From the NCBI RefSeq assembly GCF_004330295.1, contig NZ_SJOJ01000004.1, positions 124,001 to 188,000 on the forward strand: DNA of 64,000 nt, in the 5' to 3' direction. This document shows, one piece after another, positions 10,217 to 19,640 of this stretch. Origin of the DNA: Rahnella victoriana (lineage in GTDB: Bacteria > Pseudomonadota > Gammaproteobacteria > Enterobacterales > Enterobacteriaceae). Each line of letters starts with the position of its first letter. The stretch's first letter is position 1. Below the pieces are notes generated by a model, which was not told where the DNA came from, ran no database searches, and worked only from the letters and a program-made list of their open reading frames with translations. Both the position numbers and the translations under genes were made by a program.

Positions 10217-10335
10217 CTATTCCCGTCCTTTCCCTTTCTGCCGACATGTTATAATTTCCTCTCTTATTTCAGGCATCAGAACCCGTAATCAGGTGTCGGA
10301 CCAATTGCGTGCGTGTCACAGACAGGGGCAACATT

Positions 10336-11067
10336 ATGCGACTTTATCAGGAAATTGGCGGCCATCTGCGTCGTGATATCCATGCCGGGAAATATGCCCC
10401 TGGCGATCGTCTTCCGCCGGAACGTGATATTGCCGAGTCTTACTCGGTGAGCCGCAGCGTGGTGCGTGAAGCGCTCATTATGCTGGAGCTGGAAAAAGTG
10501 GTCGAGGTGCGCAAAGGCTCCGGTGTGTATGTTCTGCATCAGCCGGAAAACAGCCAGCCGGAAGGCGCGGACAGCGGATACGGGCCATTCGAACTGTTAC
10601 AGGCGCGGCAATTGCTGGAAAGTGAAGTGGCCGCCTTTGCGGCGATGCAGGCCACCAAAACCGATATTCTGCAAATGCGTGATGCGATTGATGCTCAGCG
10701 GGAATGCATTGCGCGGGGCGTATCGGACGACGCTGAGGATCAGCGGTTTCATGCCCTGCTGGCGCAGGCGTCTCAAAACAGCGTGCTGGTTAAACTGGTG
10801 GATGATTTATGGCAGATCCGTCAGCGCAGCCCGATGTGGCTGGGAATTCATCAGCATGTCGGTGATAAAAATTACAGCCAGATCTGGTTGCAGGATCACC
10901 AGACCATCTTGCAGGCCGTGCTGCGGCGGGATCCGAAAGCCGCCAAGCAGGCGATGTGGCAGCATCTGGAAAATGTGAAGGATATGCTGTTGCAGGTGTC
11001 TGACGCGGATGACCCGTCTTTTGACGGATTCCTTTTTTCATCGGTGCCTTCCGAACTGAACGACTGA
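10336..11067 (+). CDS. GntR/FadR-family regulator, UxuR/ExuR type
   Basis: DNA-binding transcription factor with an N-terminal winged helix-turn-helix (about residues 1-70; PPERDIAESYSVSRSVVREA) and a C-terminal FCD ligand domain. GPFELLQARQLLES and AMWQHLENVKDMLL match E. coli UxuR and ExuR closely. The tail DPSFDGFLFSSVP is more UxuR-like. I prefer the ATG at 10336, preceded by AGGGG, over the GTG at 10309, giving 243 aa. UxuR and ExuR sense hexuronate catabolic intermediates. This one converges on yeiQ, a fructuronate-reductase-like gene, which is the likely target. It is absent at this position in E. coli. Confidence 0.87.
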   Translation: MRLYQEIGGHLRRDIHAGKYAPGDRLPPERDIAESYSVSRSVVREALIMLELEKVVEVRKGSGVYVLHQPENSQPEGADSGYGPFELLQARQLLESEVAAFAAMQATKTDILQMRDAIDAQRECIARGVSDDAEDQRFHALLAQASQNSVLVKLVDDLWQIRQRSPMWLGIHQHVGDKNYSQIWLQDHQTILQAVLRRDPKAAKQAMWQHLENVKDMLLQVSDADDPSFDGFLFSSVPSELND

Positions 11068-11108
11068 TTTCTCCGCTGCTGATTTTCCCCGTGATTTTCC
11101 ACGCTAAT

Positions 11109-11145
11109 AAAAAAACGGCTGCCTGTGAGCAGCCGCTTTCTATTT
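11109..11145. terminator. Bidirectional terminator between the regulator gene and yeiQ
   Basis: Stem CGGCTGC / GCAGCCG with loop CTGTGA at 11116-11135. A run of seven A on the left gives a T-tract on the minus strand (yeiQ side), and CTTTCTATTTT on the right serves the plus strand. Confidence 0.85.
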
Positions 11146-11168
11146 TCCGTATAACCTGTCGGGCTTAA

Positions 11169-12638
11169 TTAACCGACATATTTCGCGACGGTTTTCTTCG
11201 CGCCGATCCTTTGCAGGTCCGCATAAGCATTGAGGATCGCCTGCACGACTTTTTCTTCCTGCGGCAACTGCTCGCCAAATACGCCATTCAGCGCCAGCAG
11301 GGCTTTCACGCGCGGTTCGCCATCTTCCGTTGACGCCACAATTTGCGCCACCGTGTCTGCCATCGGGTCTTTAATCTCGATAGCCTGACCGGCATCGTCG
11401 GTGCCGCCGACATAGCGCATCCAGCCAGCCACGCCCAGCGCCAGCAGTTCATACGAACCGCCATTTTTTACGTGCCAGCGGATGGAGTCGAGCATACGTT
11501 GCGGAAGTTTCTGCGTACCGTCCATGGCGATTTGCCAGGTGCGGTGTTTCAGTGCCGGATTGCTGTAACGCGCAATCAGGCTGTCGGCGTAGGCGCTGAG
11601 ATCGACACCTTCAACGCTCAGCGTCGGTGCCTGTTCATGCAGCATCAGCTGGTGAGCCGCGGCTTTATAGTTGGCATCTTCCATGCAGTCGTTAATGTGC
11701 TGATAACCCGCCAGATAGCCGAGGTAGGCCAGGAAAGAGTGGCTGCCGTTCAGCATGCGCAGTTTCATCTGCTCGAAAGGCAGAACGTCAGACACCATCT
11801 GCGCACCGGCTTTTTCCCAGTCAGGACGACCGGCAACAAAATGATCTTCCACCACCCACTGGATGAAGGGTTCGCAGGCAATACCGCACGGATCTGTCAC
11901 GCCACCCAGCGCCTCGGTGATTTCTTCCAGCGTATTTTCCGTCGCGGCAGGCACAATGCGGTCAACCATGGTGCTTGGGAAAGAGACATTGCCGGTGATC
12001 CATTCCGTCAGTTCGGCGGAACGGGCTTTCGCCATGCCCAGCACGGCATTTTTTACCACCAGACCATTTTCCGGAATGTTATCGCAGCATAAAACAGTAA
12101 AGCCCGGCAGACCGCGCTCATGGCGCAAACGCAGTGCTTCTACTAACACCCCCGGCGCGGTGCAAGGTGCTTGTCCGCCCGCCAGATCCTGCTGAATTTT
12201 CGGGTTCTGCAGATCCAGTTCGCCAGTGCCCGGTTCAATGCAGTAGCCTTTTTCGGTAATGGTCAGCGAGACAATCGCCACCTGCGGTTCGGTGAGTTTT
12301 TCAAGCACGGCATCCAGACCGTCAATGCCGCCGTGCACGGATTCGTGCGCCGAACCGATAATAATGGCCTGATTGCCGTCTGCGCCTTTTTCCAGCACGG
12401 TGAACAGATGGTTTTGCTCGCGCAATTGTTTGATCAACGCTTCATTGCCAAACAGGCTGATTTCGCAGATACCCCAGTCGCCGCCCTGCTGATTCAATAC
12501 GCGGTTGGTCAGCAACGCCTGATGGGCGCGGTGGAAAGCGCCGAATCCCAGGTGAACAATACGGCTTTTCAGTGCATCGCGATCATAAGCAGGCAATGAC
12601 ACTTCTGCAGGCAGGGACGCTGTGGCAATAGTTTTCAT
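11169..12638 (-). CDS. yeiQ: YeiQ, mannitol-dehydrogenase-family oxidoreductase (fructuronate reductase-like)
   Basis: NAD(P)-dependent polyol/hexuronate oxidoreductase of the long-chain mannitol dehydrogenase family (489 aa), related to UxuB, which reduces D-fructuronate to D-mannonate. The Rossmann domain is N-terminal (IVHLGFGAFHRAHQALLTN). The family's catalytic K-x5-N-x2-H motif is seen as MKLRMLNGSHSF. Length and position beside yeiP match E. coli YeiQ, whose physiological substrate I do not know. The convergent UxuR/ExuR-type regulator supports a sugar-acid role. A TTGG-N5-CCAA palindrome lies about 30 bases upstream of the start. Confidence 0.88.
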   Translation of the reverse strand: MKTIATASLPAEVSLPAYDRDALKSRIVHLGFGAFHRAHQALLTNRVLNQQGGDWGICEISLFGNEALIKQLREQNHLFTVLEKGADGNQAIIIGSAHESVHGGIDGLDAVLEKLTEPQVAIVSLTITEKGYCIEPGTGELDLQNPKIQQDLAGGQAPCTAPGVLVEALRLRHERGLPGFTVLCCDNIPENGLVVKNAVLGMAKARSAELTEWITGNVSFPSTMVDRIVPAATENTLEEITEALGGVTDPCGIACEPFIQWVVEDHFVAGRPDWEKAGAQMVSDVLPFEQMKLRMLNGSHSFLAYLGYLAGYQHINDCMEDANYKAAAHQLMLHEQAPTLSVEGVDLSAYADSLIARYSNPALKHRTWQIAMDGTQKLPQRMLDSIRWHVKNGGSYELLALGVAGWMRYVGGTDDAGQAIEIKDPMADTVAQIVASTEDGEPRVKALLALNGVFGEQLPQEEKVVQAILNAYADLQRIGAKKTVAKYVG

Positions 12639-12665
12639 GCAATACTCCAGGCAAGTCAGAAATTA

Positions 12666-12687
12666 GTAATTGGTCAGGCCAAATTGG
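12666..12687. promoter_or_regulatory. Candidate UxuR/ExuR-type operator upstream of yeiQ
   Basis: The palindromic core AATTGGTCAGGCCAAATT (12668-12685) has half-sites TTGG and CCAA separated by five bases. It resembles GntR/FadR-family operators (FadR: TGG-N5-CCA). The textbook UxuR/ExuR site has a four-base spacer, so the assignment is tentative. Confidence 0.45.
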
Positions 12688-12866
12688 GGCTGTTTACCCG
12701 TCAGTTGAATTTTATGCTGGATAAAGCGACGATTTAAGCCGAAATCAGGGCTTAGAGTGTAAAGTCATATGATAGAAAGGGGAATTGGTAAGTCCAGACA
12801 GCCACTCATTTTGTGATGCAGATCCACAGTCTGTGGAATTAATGGCAAAAAGCAGACAATAAAAAA

Positions 12867-12884
12867 GGAACGCCGGAGCGTTCC
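12867..12884 (-). terminator. Rho-independent terminator after yeiP
   Basis: Perfect 7-bp stem GGAACGC / GCGTTCC with a four-base loop and six A on the left, giving a T-tract on the minus strand, 23 bases past the yeiP stop. Confidence 0.9.
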
Positions 12885-12907
12885 TTTCGCAGAGCAGGGC
12901 GGTCTGA

Positions 12908-13480
12908 TTAATCCGCACGGCCCATATAACGACGTTCCGCGATATGAATGCGGATTTTATCGCCAGAGCTGAGGTATTCAGGCACCTGGATGCTCAGGCC
13001 GGTAGCCATGACCGCAGGTTTGGTTCGGGAGCTGGCGGAAGCGCCTTTGATGCCCGGTGCCGTTTCCACGATTTCCAGATCCACCGTCTGTGGCATTTCC
13101 AGCGCCAGTAACTGGCTGTCCAGTGTCAGCACCTGCATACCCTGCAAACCTTCCTCAGGGATGAACAACAGTTCGTCTTCGATCTGCGCCTTATTAAAGG
13201 TGTACGGCGTGAAGTCCTCATCATCCATAAAGATGTACTCATCGCCATCGACGTAAGAGAAGTTCACTTTACGACGGGTCAGGCTGACGGTATCGAGAAT
13301 ATCGTCGCCTTTGAAGCGTTCTTCCACTTTGCCGCCAGTGCGTACGTCAGCGAAACGCATTTTGTACAGGGTGCTGGCACCACGGGCGCTTGGGCTTTGA
13401 ACATCGATGTCTTTTACCAGCAGCAATTTGCCGTCGTAGTTCACGACGAAGCCGCGTTTAATTTCGTTAGCACGTGCCAT
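12908..13480 (-). CDS. yeiP: EfpL (YeiP), EF-P-like translation factor
   Basis: Elongation factor P paralogue (190 aa) with three EF-P domains, binding the ribosome E/P region to relieve stalling. It is told from canonical EF-P by the domain I loop [12 protein letters not shown], which has an arginine at the tip instead of the lysine that EpmA modifies. The YeiP-like C-terminus ([23 protein letters not shown]) also fits. Recent work on E. coli YeiP (EfpL) describes it as helping at polyproline and other stall motifs. It sits between yeiQ and yeiW as in E. coli and has its own terminator. Confidence 0.95.
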   Translation of the reverse strand: MARANEIKRGFVVNYDGKLLLVKDIDVQSPSARGASTLYKMRFADVRTGGKVEERFKGDDILDTVSLTRRKVNFSYVDGDEYIFMDDEDFTPYTFNKAQIEDELLFIPEEGLQGMQVLTLDSQLLALEMPQTVDLEIVETAPGIKGASASSRTKPAVMATGLSIQVPEYLSSGDKIRIHIAERRYMGRAD

Positions 13481-13724
13481 ATAAATAACCTGTCAGCAGA
13501 GAGATAAATAATTTGCGACACGTTACCCGCGCCGCTGAATTCAGGCAAGCGGATAGCGTAAAAAGAGTCGCGAAAACCCGCTTTATGACCCATTTTTTGC
13601 GCCTGTTCTGTCCGCGTGAAAAATGTTCGGTATAGCCTGTTAAAGGATAGTAAATATTTCGCTGGTGGCGCATAACGCCGCCTGCTATTGTCGCGCCTCA
13701 AAATGAGGCCTGAGGAGGCTGTTG

Positions 13725-13979
13725 ATGGACTGTCGTACCGATTGCGGAGCCTGTTGCATCGCGCCTTCAATTTCCAGCCCGATCCCGGGGATGCCAGACG
13801 GCAAACCGGCGAATACCCGCTGTGTTCAGCTGGCGGATAATTTCCTGTGTAAGATTTTCACCTCACCGCTGCGCCCGAAAGTGTGCGCCAGCCTGCAGGC
13901 CAGCCGCGAGATGTGTTTCACCCATCGCGACCAGGCCCTGACGTACCTGATTAAGCTGGAAGCGGATACCGCGCCTTAA
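13725..13979 (+). CDS. yeiW: YeiW, YkgJ-family cysteine-cluster protein
   Basis: Small protein (84 aa) of the UPF0153/YkgJ family of putative metal-binding cysteine-cluster proteins. It opens with the signature [15 protein letters not shown] and has further cysteines in NTRCVQL, FLCKIF, KVCASL and EMCFTH. A strong AGGAGG six bases before the ATG at 13725 fixes the start in preference to the TTG one codon earlier. Its TAA overlaps the setB stop codon from the opposite strand with no terminator between, so the two transcripts must run into one another. Function is unknown. Confidence 0.88.
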   Translation: MDCRTDCGACCIAPSISSPIPGMPDGKPANTRCVQLADNFLCKIFTSPLRPKVCASLQASREMCFTHRDQALTYLIKLEADTAP

Positions 13980-15190
13980 ACCACCGCAGCCGGAATTTCT
14001 TCCGCCGGTTTATCGACGTTTTTCACATTCCAGATACACAGCACGGAACCGACCACCATCGCCAGCGCGGCATAAAACACAGCATGATAAGTCCAGAACT
14101 GCGCAATCACACCCGCCAGCGAACCGGCAAGGATCCAGCCCGCACGCGTTGAATTGGTAAACAGCGTGGTGGCCGCACCGGCCTGACCCGGCATCAGATC
14201 CTGAAAATACAACATGCCGATCCCGGCCAGAATGCCGATGAAAATCGCGTTCAGCAGCTGTAAAGCAATCAGCATGGCCGCGCCGGTGGTAAACAGAATA
14301 CAACCGTAGAAAATCACCCCTGCGACTACCGCAAACCGCATCAGGAAGCGTTTCCCCAACTGCTTCGCCAGATACCCGGCAATCAGCATGGTGGGGATTT
14401 CCAGACAAGCCGCACTGCCCATCAGCACGCCCGCCAGTTTCTCCGGCAAGCCCAACTCACGCACCACATACAACGGCATATTGATCAGATAAATACTGTT
14501 CGCCGCCCACATCAGGGAACACGCGATAAACAGCATCAGCGTATCGCGGCGGTTACGGCGGGGGGCTTCCAGCGTGGCGGTGGTCTTGATGTGCGCTTTA
14601 GGCATTGAAGGCAGGAACATCCACACCATCACCCCGCACAGCAGGAAGGCCAGGGTGGCGGCGCAATACATAAAGGTAAAGCCAAAGCCCATAGAAAGGG
14701 CGAAAGCCAGCGGCGGACCCACCACCCAGGCGAGTGACACCTGCGCACGCAAAATAGAGCTGAACATCACGGCTTCACGGCCGGTTTTTTCGGAATGCTC
14801 CCGTGCCAGCGCGAACATCTGCGGGTTCGCCGTGGAGCCAAAACTCGACAGCAACACGCCGATGAACAGCAGAATAAAGTAGTTGCGGTTGAAGGCGAAA
14901 AGCACGCACGCCAGAGCGCCGAGAATGCAGCAATACAGGATCAGCGTTTTGCGATCGCCGCGTTTATCTGACCATGTCGCCAGCAACTGACTGACGAAAA
15001 TGCCAATCACGGCACTGCCGGTGAAGAAAATGCCGACCATGAACGGGCTGACATGGACCTGCGATGTCAGAAACAGGCTGAGCGTCGGGGTCTGTAAGGC
15101 GCCTGCAATACCGGTAAGAAAGGCGATGATCAGAAAAGCCGTTGACGTCATGTCGGGTAAACGGCGGGCTGACGTTGTAGAAATTCGCAT
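13976..15190 (-). CDS. setB: SetB, sugar efflux MFS transporter
   Basis: Inner-membrane major facilitator protein (404 aa) with about twelve hydrophobic helices in two halves. The central loop carries ARRNRR-like charge ([20 protein letters not shown]). It matches the SET family (SetA/SetB), which exports glucosides, lactose and sugar analogues. Conserved segments include [16 protein letters not shown] after the second helix and [12 protein letters not shown]. It lies between yeiW and fruB, divergent from the fructose operon, exactly as in E. coli. Natural substrate not known from sequence. Confidence 0.9.
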   Translation of the reverse strand: MRISTTSARRLPDMTSTAFLIIAFLTGIAGALQTPTLSLFLTSQVHVSPFMVGIFFTGSAVIGIFVSQLLATWSDKRGDRKTLILYCCILGALACVLFAFNRNYFILLFIGVLLSSFGSTANPQMFALAREHSEKTGREAVMFSSILRAQVSLAWVVGPPLAFALSMGFGFTFMYCAATLAFLLCGVMVWMFLPSMPKAHIKTTATLEAPRRNRRDTLMLFIACSLMWAANSIYLINMPLYVVRELGLPEKLAGVLMGSAACLEIPTMLIAGYLAKQLGKRFLMRFAVVAGVIFYGCILFTTGAAMLIALQLLNAIFIGILAGIGMLYFQDLMPGQAGAATTLFTNSTRAGWILAGSLAGVIAQFWTYHAVFYAALAMVVGSVLCIWNVKNVDKPAEEIPAAVV

Positions 15191-15551
15191 TAGCTAAGTG
15201 AACCAGAGATAAGGAAGGGGACAAAATTTGCGCGAATGTTACGTCAGTTTAAAAAAAACAAAAACAGGTTTTGATCATCAAAAATGTAAACCCGAGTGAA
15301 TTTGCCATACTGAATAATAAAACCGCACGTTGTGCCAAAAACAACCCACCGGAGGGTCGCTCATTCACGCCGTAAAAACCACGACGCTGACGGTCAGCTT
15401 GCGTCAGCATTTTCCGTCAGCCTGACTTCAGCATTTGCGTTAAGTTATTCGTTTCAGAAAGCGCTTAGAAAGGAAACTGTGCGTAGCATCAAAAAATTGT
15501 TACGCAAAATCAGGGAAAGCTTGCTTTAAAAACAGGCCGGATTGAGACTCC

Positions 15552-15565
15552 CTGAAACGTTTCAG
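15552..15565. promoter_or_regulatory. Cra (FruR) operator 1 of the fruBKA operon
   Basis: Perfect 14-base palindrome CTGAAACGTTTCAG, matching the Cra consensus. It lies about 100 bases upstream of the fruB ATG. Cra represses fruBKA until fructose-1-phosphate accumulates. Confidence 0.9.
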
Positions 15566-15617
15566 CGTTGTCAGCTTTTCTCCTGAAATCTGACGGCGCT
15601 CCTTTTTTCTCAGTAAA

Positions 15618-15631
15618 GCTGAAACGATTCA
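15618..15631. promoter_or_regulatory. Cra (FruR) operator 2 of the fruBKA operon
   Basis: GCTGAAACGATTCA, a strong match to the asymmetric Cra consensus, 23 bases before the fruB start. Centre-to-centre distance to operator 1 is about 66 bases. A paired arrangement is known for E. coli fruB. Confidence 0.88.
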
Positions 15632-15653
15632 ATTTCAGCAGGAGAGGAGAATT

Positions 15654-16784
15654 ATGTTCCAACTGTCACAGCAAGATATTCATCTCGGTGCGGCTGCCAG
15701 CGATAAGCAGGACGCTATTCGTCAGGTTGCAGCAGCACTGACACAGGCCGGTCGCGTCAGCGAAGGCTATGTAGACGGCATGCTGGCGCGTGAGCTGCAA
15801 ACCTCTACGTACCTTGGCAACGGCATCGCCATCCCGCACGGCACCACCGATACCCGTGATCTGGTGCTCGACACCGGCGTACAGGTTTTCCAGTTCCCAC
15901 AGGGTATTACCTGGGGCGAAGGCCAGACGGCGTATGTCGTTATCGGCATTGCCGCGCGCTCTGACGAACACCTTGGTTTGCTGCGTCAGCTGACGCACGT
16001 ACTGAGTGACGACAGCGTGGCCGATCGTCTGGCAAAAACAGATTCAGCTGAAGAATTACGCAGCCTGCTGATGGGCGAAAAGAATGCCGCTGAATTCCTG
16101 TTTGATACCCAGCTGATCGCGGTTGACGTGGCGGCTGAAAGCCTGATCACGTTACAGGCGCTGAACGCCGGTCGCCTGAAAGAAATTGGCGCGGTCGACA
16201 CGGCGTTTGTCAGCGACGTCATCAGCCGTCAGCCGCTGAATCTGGGGCAGGGCATCTGGCTCAGCGACAGCACCGAAGGCAATCTGAAAAGTGCCGCCAC
16301 GGTCAGCCGTGCAAAGCAGGCCTTTGATCTGAATGGCGAAAAAGTTTCCATGCTGCTGACGATTTCCGTCGCAGATGACCAGCCGCTCGATGTGCTGAAT
16401 TATCTCAGTGATTTACTGATTGCCAACAAAGCTGAACGCTTGCTGACGGCAGATTCCGTCGGTGTGCTGGCATTGCTGACCAGTGAAGTGGAAGAACAAG
16501 CCAACGTGCTGACTGCGGAATACGTTATCCGTAACGAACATGGTCTGCATGCGCGTCCGGGTACTGCGCTGGTGAACGTGATCAAACAGTTCAGCAGCGA
16601 AATTACGGTCACCAATCTGGATGGCAGCGGTAAACCGGCTAACGGCCGCAGCCTGATGAAAGTCGTGGCGCTGGGCGTCAAAAAAGGTCATCACCTGCGC
16701 TTTACTGCCAGCGGTGAAGATGCCGAACTGGCATTAAAAACCATCGGTGAAGCCATTTCTGAAGGTCTTGGGGAGGGCGCATGA
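15654..16784 (+). CDS. fruB: FruB, fructose PTS diphosphoryl transfer protein (EIIA-FPr)
   Basis: Cytoplasmic phosphocarrier (376 aa) that passes phosphate from Enzyme I to the fructose permease FruA. The N-terminal EIIA domain has its active histidine in GIAIPHGTT (H62). A middle connector (about 150-280) follows. The C-terminal HPr-like domain (about 285-376) has its histidine in [10 protein letters not shown] (H299). Both match E. coli positions. GGAGAGGAG precedes the ATG. It overlaps fruK by four bases (ATGA), so translation is coupled. First gene of fruBKA. Confidence 0.97.
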   Translation: MFQLSQQDIHLGAAASDKQDAIRQVAAALTQAGRVSEGYVDGMLARELQTSTYLGNGIAIPHGTTDTRDLVLDTGVQVFQFPQGITWGEGQTAYVVIGIAARSDEHLGLLRQLTHVLSDDSVADRLAKTDSAEELRSLLMGEKNAAEFLFDTQLIAVDVAAESLITLQALNAGRLKEIGAVDTAFVSDVISRQPLNLGQGIWLSDSTEGNLKSAATVSRAKQAFDLNGEKVSMLLTISVADDQPLDVLNYLSDLLIANKAERLLTADSVGVLALLTSEVEEQANVLTAEYVIRNEHGLHARPGTALVNVIKQFSSEITVTNLDGSGKPANGRSLMKVVALGVKKGHHLRFTASGEDAELALKTIGEAISEGLGEGA

Positions 16785-17716
16785 GCCGCAGAGTTGCCAC
16801 TATTACGTTAAACCCGGCGTACGATTTAGTCGGCTATGTGCCTGAAATCGAGCGCGGTGAAGTCAATCTGGTGCAAACCACCGGTCTGCACGCCGCAGGT
16901 AAAGGCATCAACGTGGCGAAAGTGCTGAAAGATCTCGGCATCGACGTCACCGTGGGCGGTTTCCTCGGGAAAGAAAATCAGGACGGCTTCCAGCTGTTAT
17001 TCAGCGATCTGGGCATTGCTAACCGCTTCCAGGTGGTCAATGGCCGTACACGTATTAACGTCAAACTGACCGAAAAAGACGGCGAAGTCAGCGACTTCAA
17101 CTTCTCCGGTTTCAACGTCACTCCTGCCGACTGGGAACGTTTCGTGACCGATTCCCTGTCATGGCTCGGTCAGTTCGACATGGTTGCCGTCAGCGGCAGT
17201 CTGCCTGCTGGCGTTGATCCTGACGCGTTCACCGACTGGATGAAACGTCTGCGTGCTCAATGCCCGTGCATCATCTTCGACAGCAGCCGTGAAGCACTGG
17301 TTGCCGGTCTGAAAGCCGCGCCGTGGCTGGTGAAACCAAACCGCCGTGAGCTGGAAATCTGGGCTGGCCGTAAATTGCCGGAACTGAGTGATGTGGTCGA
17401 AGCCGCGCACGCCTTGCGTGATCAGGGTATCGCCCACGTGGTGATTTCTCTGGGCGCTGAAGGTGCCTTGTGGGTTAACGCATCCGGTGCGTGGATCGCC
17501 AAACCGCCAGCCTGTGAAGTCGTCAGCACCGTGGGTGCCGGTGATTCCATGGTCGGTGGTCTGATCTACGGTTTGCTGATGCGCGAATCCAGTGAACATA
17601 CGCTGCGACTGGCCACTGCCGTTGCCGCCCTGGCTGTCAGCCAGAGTAATGTCGGCGTCACCGATCGTCCGCAGCTCGCGGCGATGATGGCCCGTGTTGA
17701 TCTGAAACCCTTTTAA
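16781..17716 (+). CDS. fruK: FruK, 1-phosphofructokinase
   Basis: PfkB-family sugar kinase (311 aa) converting fructose-1-phosphate to fructose-1,6-bisphosphate. Family signatures are visible: TLNPAYDL at the start, [16 protein letters not shown] (substrate side) and [12 protein letters not shown] near residues 247-258, which holds the catalytic aspartate and anion hole. In E. coli, FruK also interacts with Cra. It lies between fruB (4-base overlap) and fruA (15-base gap with AGGAGG). Confidence 0.97.
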   Translation: MSRRVATITLNPAYDLVGYVPEIERGEVNLVQTTGLHAAGKGINVAKVLKDLGIDVTVGGFLGKENQDGFQLLFSDLGIANRFQVVNGRTRINVKLTEKDGEVSDFNFSGFNVTPADWERFVTDSLSWLGQFDMVAVSGSLPAGVDPDAFTDWMKRLRAQCPCIIFDSSREALVAGLKAAPWLVKPNRRELEIWAGRKLPELSDVVEAAHALRDQGIAHVVISLGAEGALWVNASGAWIAKPPACEVVSTVGAGDSMVGGLIYGLLMRESSEHTLRLATAVAALAVSQSNVGVTDRPQLAAMMARVDLKPF

Positions 17717-17731
17717 TCCGCAGGAGGCAGA

Positions 17732-19432
17732 ATGAAAACGCTGCTGATGACAGACAGTTCGCTGGGACAAGCTCGCAGCCAACTGGCGAAAAAATTACTC
17801 GCTGCTGCTGCGGCGAAAGCCGGACACCAGCTGACCGAACAGATCGCTGAGGCTGATGTGGTGATCGTTGCCGGTGAAACCGTGCCAGATGACGCGGCAC
17901 TGACCGGCAAAAACATGTATACCGGCGATGTGGCTGAGGCCGTTCGTGAGCCGGAAGCTTTCCTGCAACGCGCACTGGCCGAAGCCAAACCTTATGTTGC
18001 ACCGGTTGCGACCGCCGTTGCTGCTCCGGCTGCCAGCGGTCCGAAACGTATCGTTGCAATCACCGCTTGCCCGACCGGTGTGGCTCACACCTTTATGGCT
18101 GCGGAAGCGATTGAAACTGAAGCGAAAAAACGTGGCTGGTGGGTCAAAGTTGAAACCCGCGGTTCTGTGGGCGCAGGCAATGCCATCACGCCGGAAGAAG
18201 TCGCAGCGGCCGATCTGGTGATCGTCGCGGCAGATATCGAAGTGGATCTGGCGAAATTTGCCGGTAAGCCGATGTACCGCACTTCTACCGGTCTGGCACT
18301 GAAAAAGACCAAACAGGAACTGGATAAAGCCCTGGTCGAAGCAGAAGTGTTTTCGCCGGCCTCTCAGGGTGCAGCGACAGGCGCGAAGAAAAAAGAAGCA
18401 GGCGGTACGGGCCCTTACCGTCACCTGCTGACCGGCGTGTCTTACATGCTGCCGATGGTGGTGGCGGGCGGTCTGTGTATCGCGCTGTCGTTTGTCTTCG
18501 GTATCAAAGCGTTTGAAGTCAAAGGCACACTGGCGGCGGCACTGATGCAAATCGGTGGCGCATCCGCCTTTGCCCTGATGGTTCCTGTGCTGGCAGGCTT
18601 TATTGCCTTCTCCATCGCTGACCGTCCGGGTCTGACCCCGGGTCTTATCGGCGGCATGCTGGCGGTGAGCACGGGCGCAGGTTTCCTCGGCGGTATCATT
18701 GCCGGTTTCCTGGCGGGTTACGTGGCGAAAGCCATCAGCGGCAAGCTGAAGTTACCGCAAAGTATGGAAGCGCTGAAACCTATCCTGATCATTCCGCTGG
18801 TGGCGAGTCTGATTACTGGTCTGGTGATGATTTATGTTGTCGGTACGCCGGTGGCGAAAATCATGGCAGGTCTGACCGCATGGCTGCAATCTCTGGGCAC
18901 TGCGAATGCGGTACTGCTGGGTGCTATCCTCGGTGCGATGATGTGTACCGACATGGGCGGCCCGGTGAACAAAGCGTCTTACGCCTTTGGTGTCGCACTG
19001 CTGAGTTCTTCCGTCTATGGTCCGATGGCCGCCATCATGGCAGCCGGTATGGTGCCACCGCTGGCCATGGGTCTGGCAACGATTCTGGCGAGCAAGAAGT
19101 TCGAGCAGGGTGAACGCGAAGGCGGTAAAGCGGCGCTGGTTCTGGGTCTGTGCTTTATCTCTGAAGGGGCGATCCCGTTCGCGGCCCGTGACCCGATGCG
19201 TGTTCTGCCTTGCTGTATCGCCGGTGGCGCGCTGACAGGTGCACTGTCTATGGCGTTCCATGCGCAACTGATGGCGCCGCATGGTGGTCTGTTCGTGCTG
19301 CTGATCCCGGGTGCAATTACCCCAATCCTCGGTTATCTGGTGGCGATTATCGCCGGTACCGTGCTGGCGGGTGGTGCATACGCGATTCTGAAACGTTCAG
19401 ATGCAGCGGTCGCGGCAAAAGCGGCGGCATAA
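17732..19432 (+). CDS. fruA: FruA, fructose PTS permease EIIB'BC
   Basis: Membrane transporter (566 aa) that imports fructose and phosphorylates it at C1. The order is a degenerate N-terminal EIIB' domain without the active cysteine (1-95), an Ala/Pro linker and the catalytic EIIB domain with the cysteine in AITACPTGVAHTF (C113). A linker (about 215-225) and the EIIC membrane domain follow. EIIC contains ADRPGLTPG and the conserved SEGAIPFAARDP motif. Last gene of fruBKA, followed by a strong terminator. Confidence 0.97.
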   Translation: MKTLLMTDSSLGQARSQLAKKLLAAAAAKAGHQLTEQIAEADVVIVAGETVPDDAALTGKNMYTGDVAEAVREPEAFLQRALAEAKPYVAPVATAVAAPAASGPKRIVAITACPTGVAHTFMAAEAIETEAKKRGWWVKVETRGSVGAGNAITPEEVAAADLVIVAADIEVDLAKFAGKPMYRTSTGLALKKTKQELDKALVEAEVFSPASQGAATGAKKKEAGGTGPYRHLLTGVSYMLPMVVAGGLCIALSFVFGIKAFEVKGTLAAALMQIGGASAFALMVPVLAGFIAFSIADRPGLTPGLIGGMLAVSTGAGFLGGIIAGFLAGYVAKAISGKLKLPQSMEALKPILIIPLVASLITGLVMIYVVGTPVAKIMAGLTAWLQSLGTANAVLLGAILGAMMCTDMGGPVNKASYAFGVALLSSSVYGPMAAIMAAGMVPPLAMGLATILASKKFEQGEREGGKAALVLGLCFISEGAIPFAARDPMRVLPCCIAGGALTGALSMAFHAQLMAPHGGLFVLLIPGAITPILGYLVAIIAGTVLAGGAYAILKRSDAAVAAKAAA

Positions 19433-19454
19433 CGGTAAATCGTTAAAAGCCAAA

Positions 19455-19486
19455 AGGCGCGACATGTGAATGTCGCGCCTTTTTTA
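19455..19486 (+). terminator. Rho-independent terminator of fruBKA
   Basis: Eleven-pair stem AGGCGCGACAT / ATGTCGCGCCT with a GTGA loop, followed by TTTTTATT, 22 bases after the fruA stop. Confidence 0.95.
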
Positions 19487-19490
19487 TTGC

Positions 19491-19618
19491 GCCTCCCCCT
19501 GCGAAGGGGGAGGCGGGGAGGGGGGTTTAAGGACTCACATCCTTGCCCATGCACACTTCAGCTTTCGTTTTTGACCTTAATACCCCACCCCAACCCTCCC
19601 CTTCGCAGGGGAGGGAGC
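19491..19618. repeat. REPIN-like intergenic element, copy 1
   Basis: A hairpin CCTCCCCCTGCGAAGGGGGAGG opens the element and an inverted hairpin CCCTCCCCTTCGCAGGGGAGGG closes it, about 80 bases apart. Inner arms are GGGAGGGGGGTTTAA and TTAATACCCCACCCC. It lies between the converging fruA and nfo genes, in opposite orientation to copies 2-5 (same as copy 6). The loop reads TGCGAA at the left hairpin and TTCGCA at the right, so the two hairpins are inverted copies of one unit. Confidence 0.85.
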
Positions 19619-19640
19619 CGACCGGAATTTACGGTACAAA

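Larger units (their letters stand above)
15191..15653. other. Intergenic region setB-fruB (463 bp)
   Basis: Contains the divergent setB and fruBKA control regions. Two Cra sites lie near fruB (listed separately). An open frame at 15332-15529 has no ribosome site and no recognisable sequence. The rest shows an AT-rich stretch next to setB, with no further motif that I recognise. Confidence 0.5.

Noticed and set aside
12908-13480. Canonical elongation factor P
   Set aside because: The domain I loop tip is arginine within SPSARGA and the gene is in the yeiP position, so it is the EfpL/YeiP paralogue.
15332-15529. 65-codon open frame between setB and fruB
   Set aside because: No ATG or ribosome site at its start, no recognised sequence, and it lies in the fru control region.
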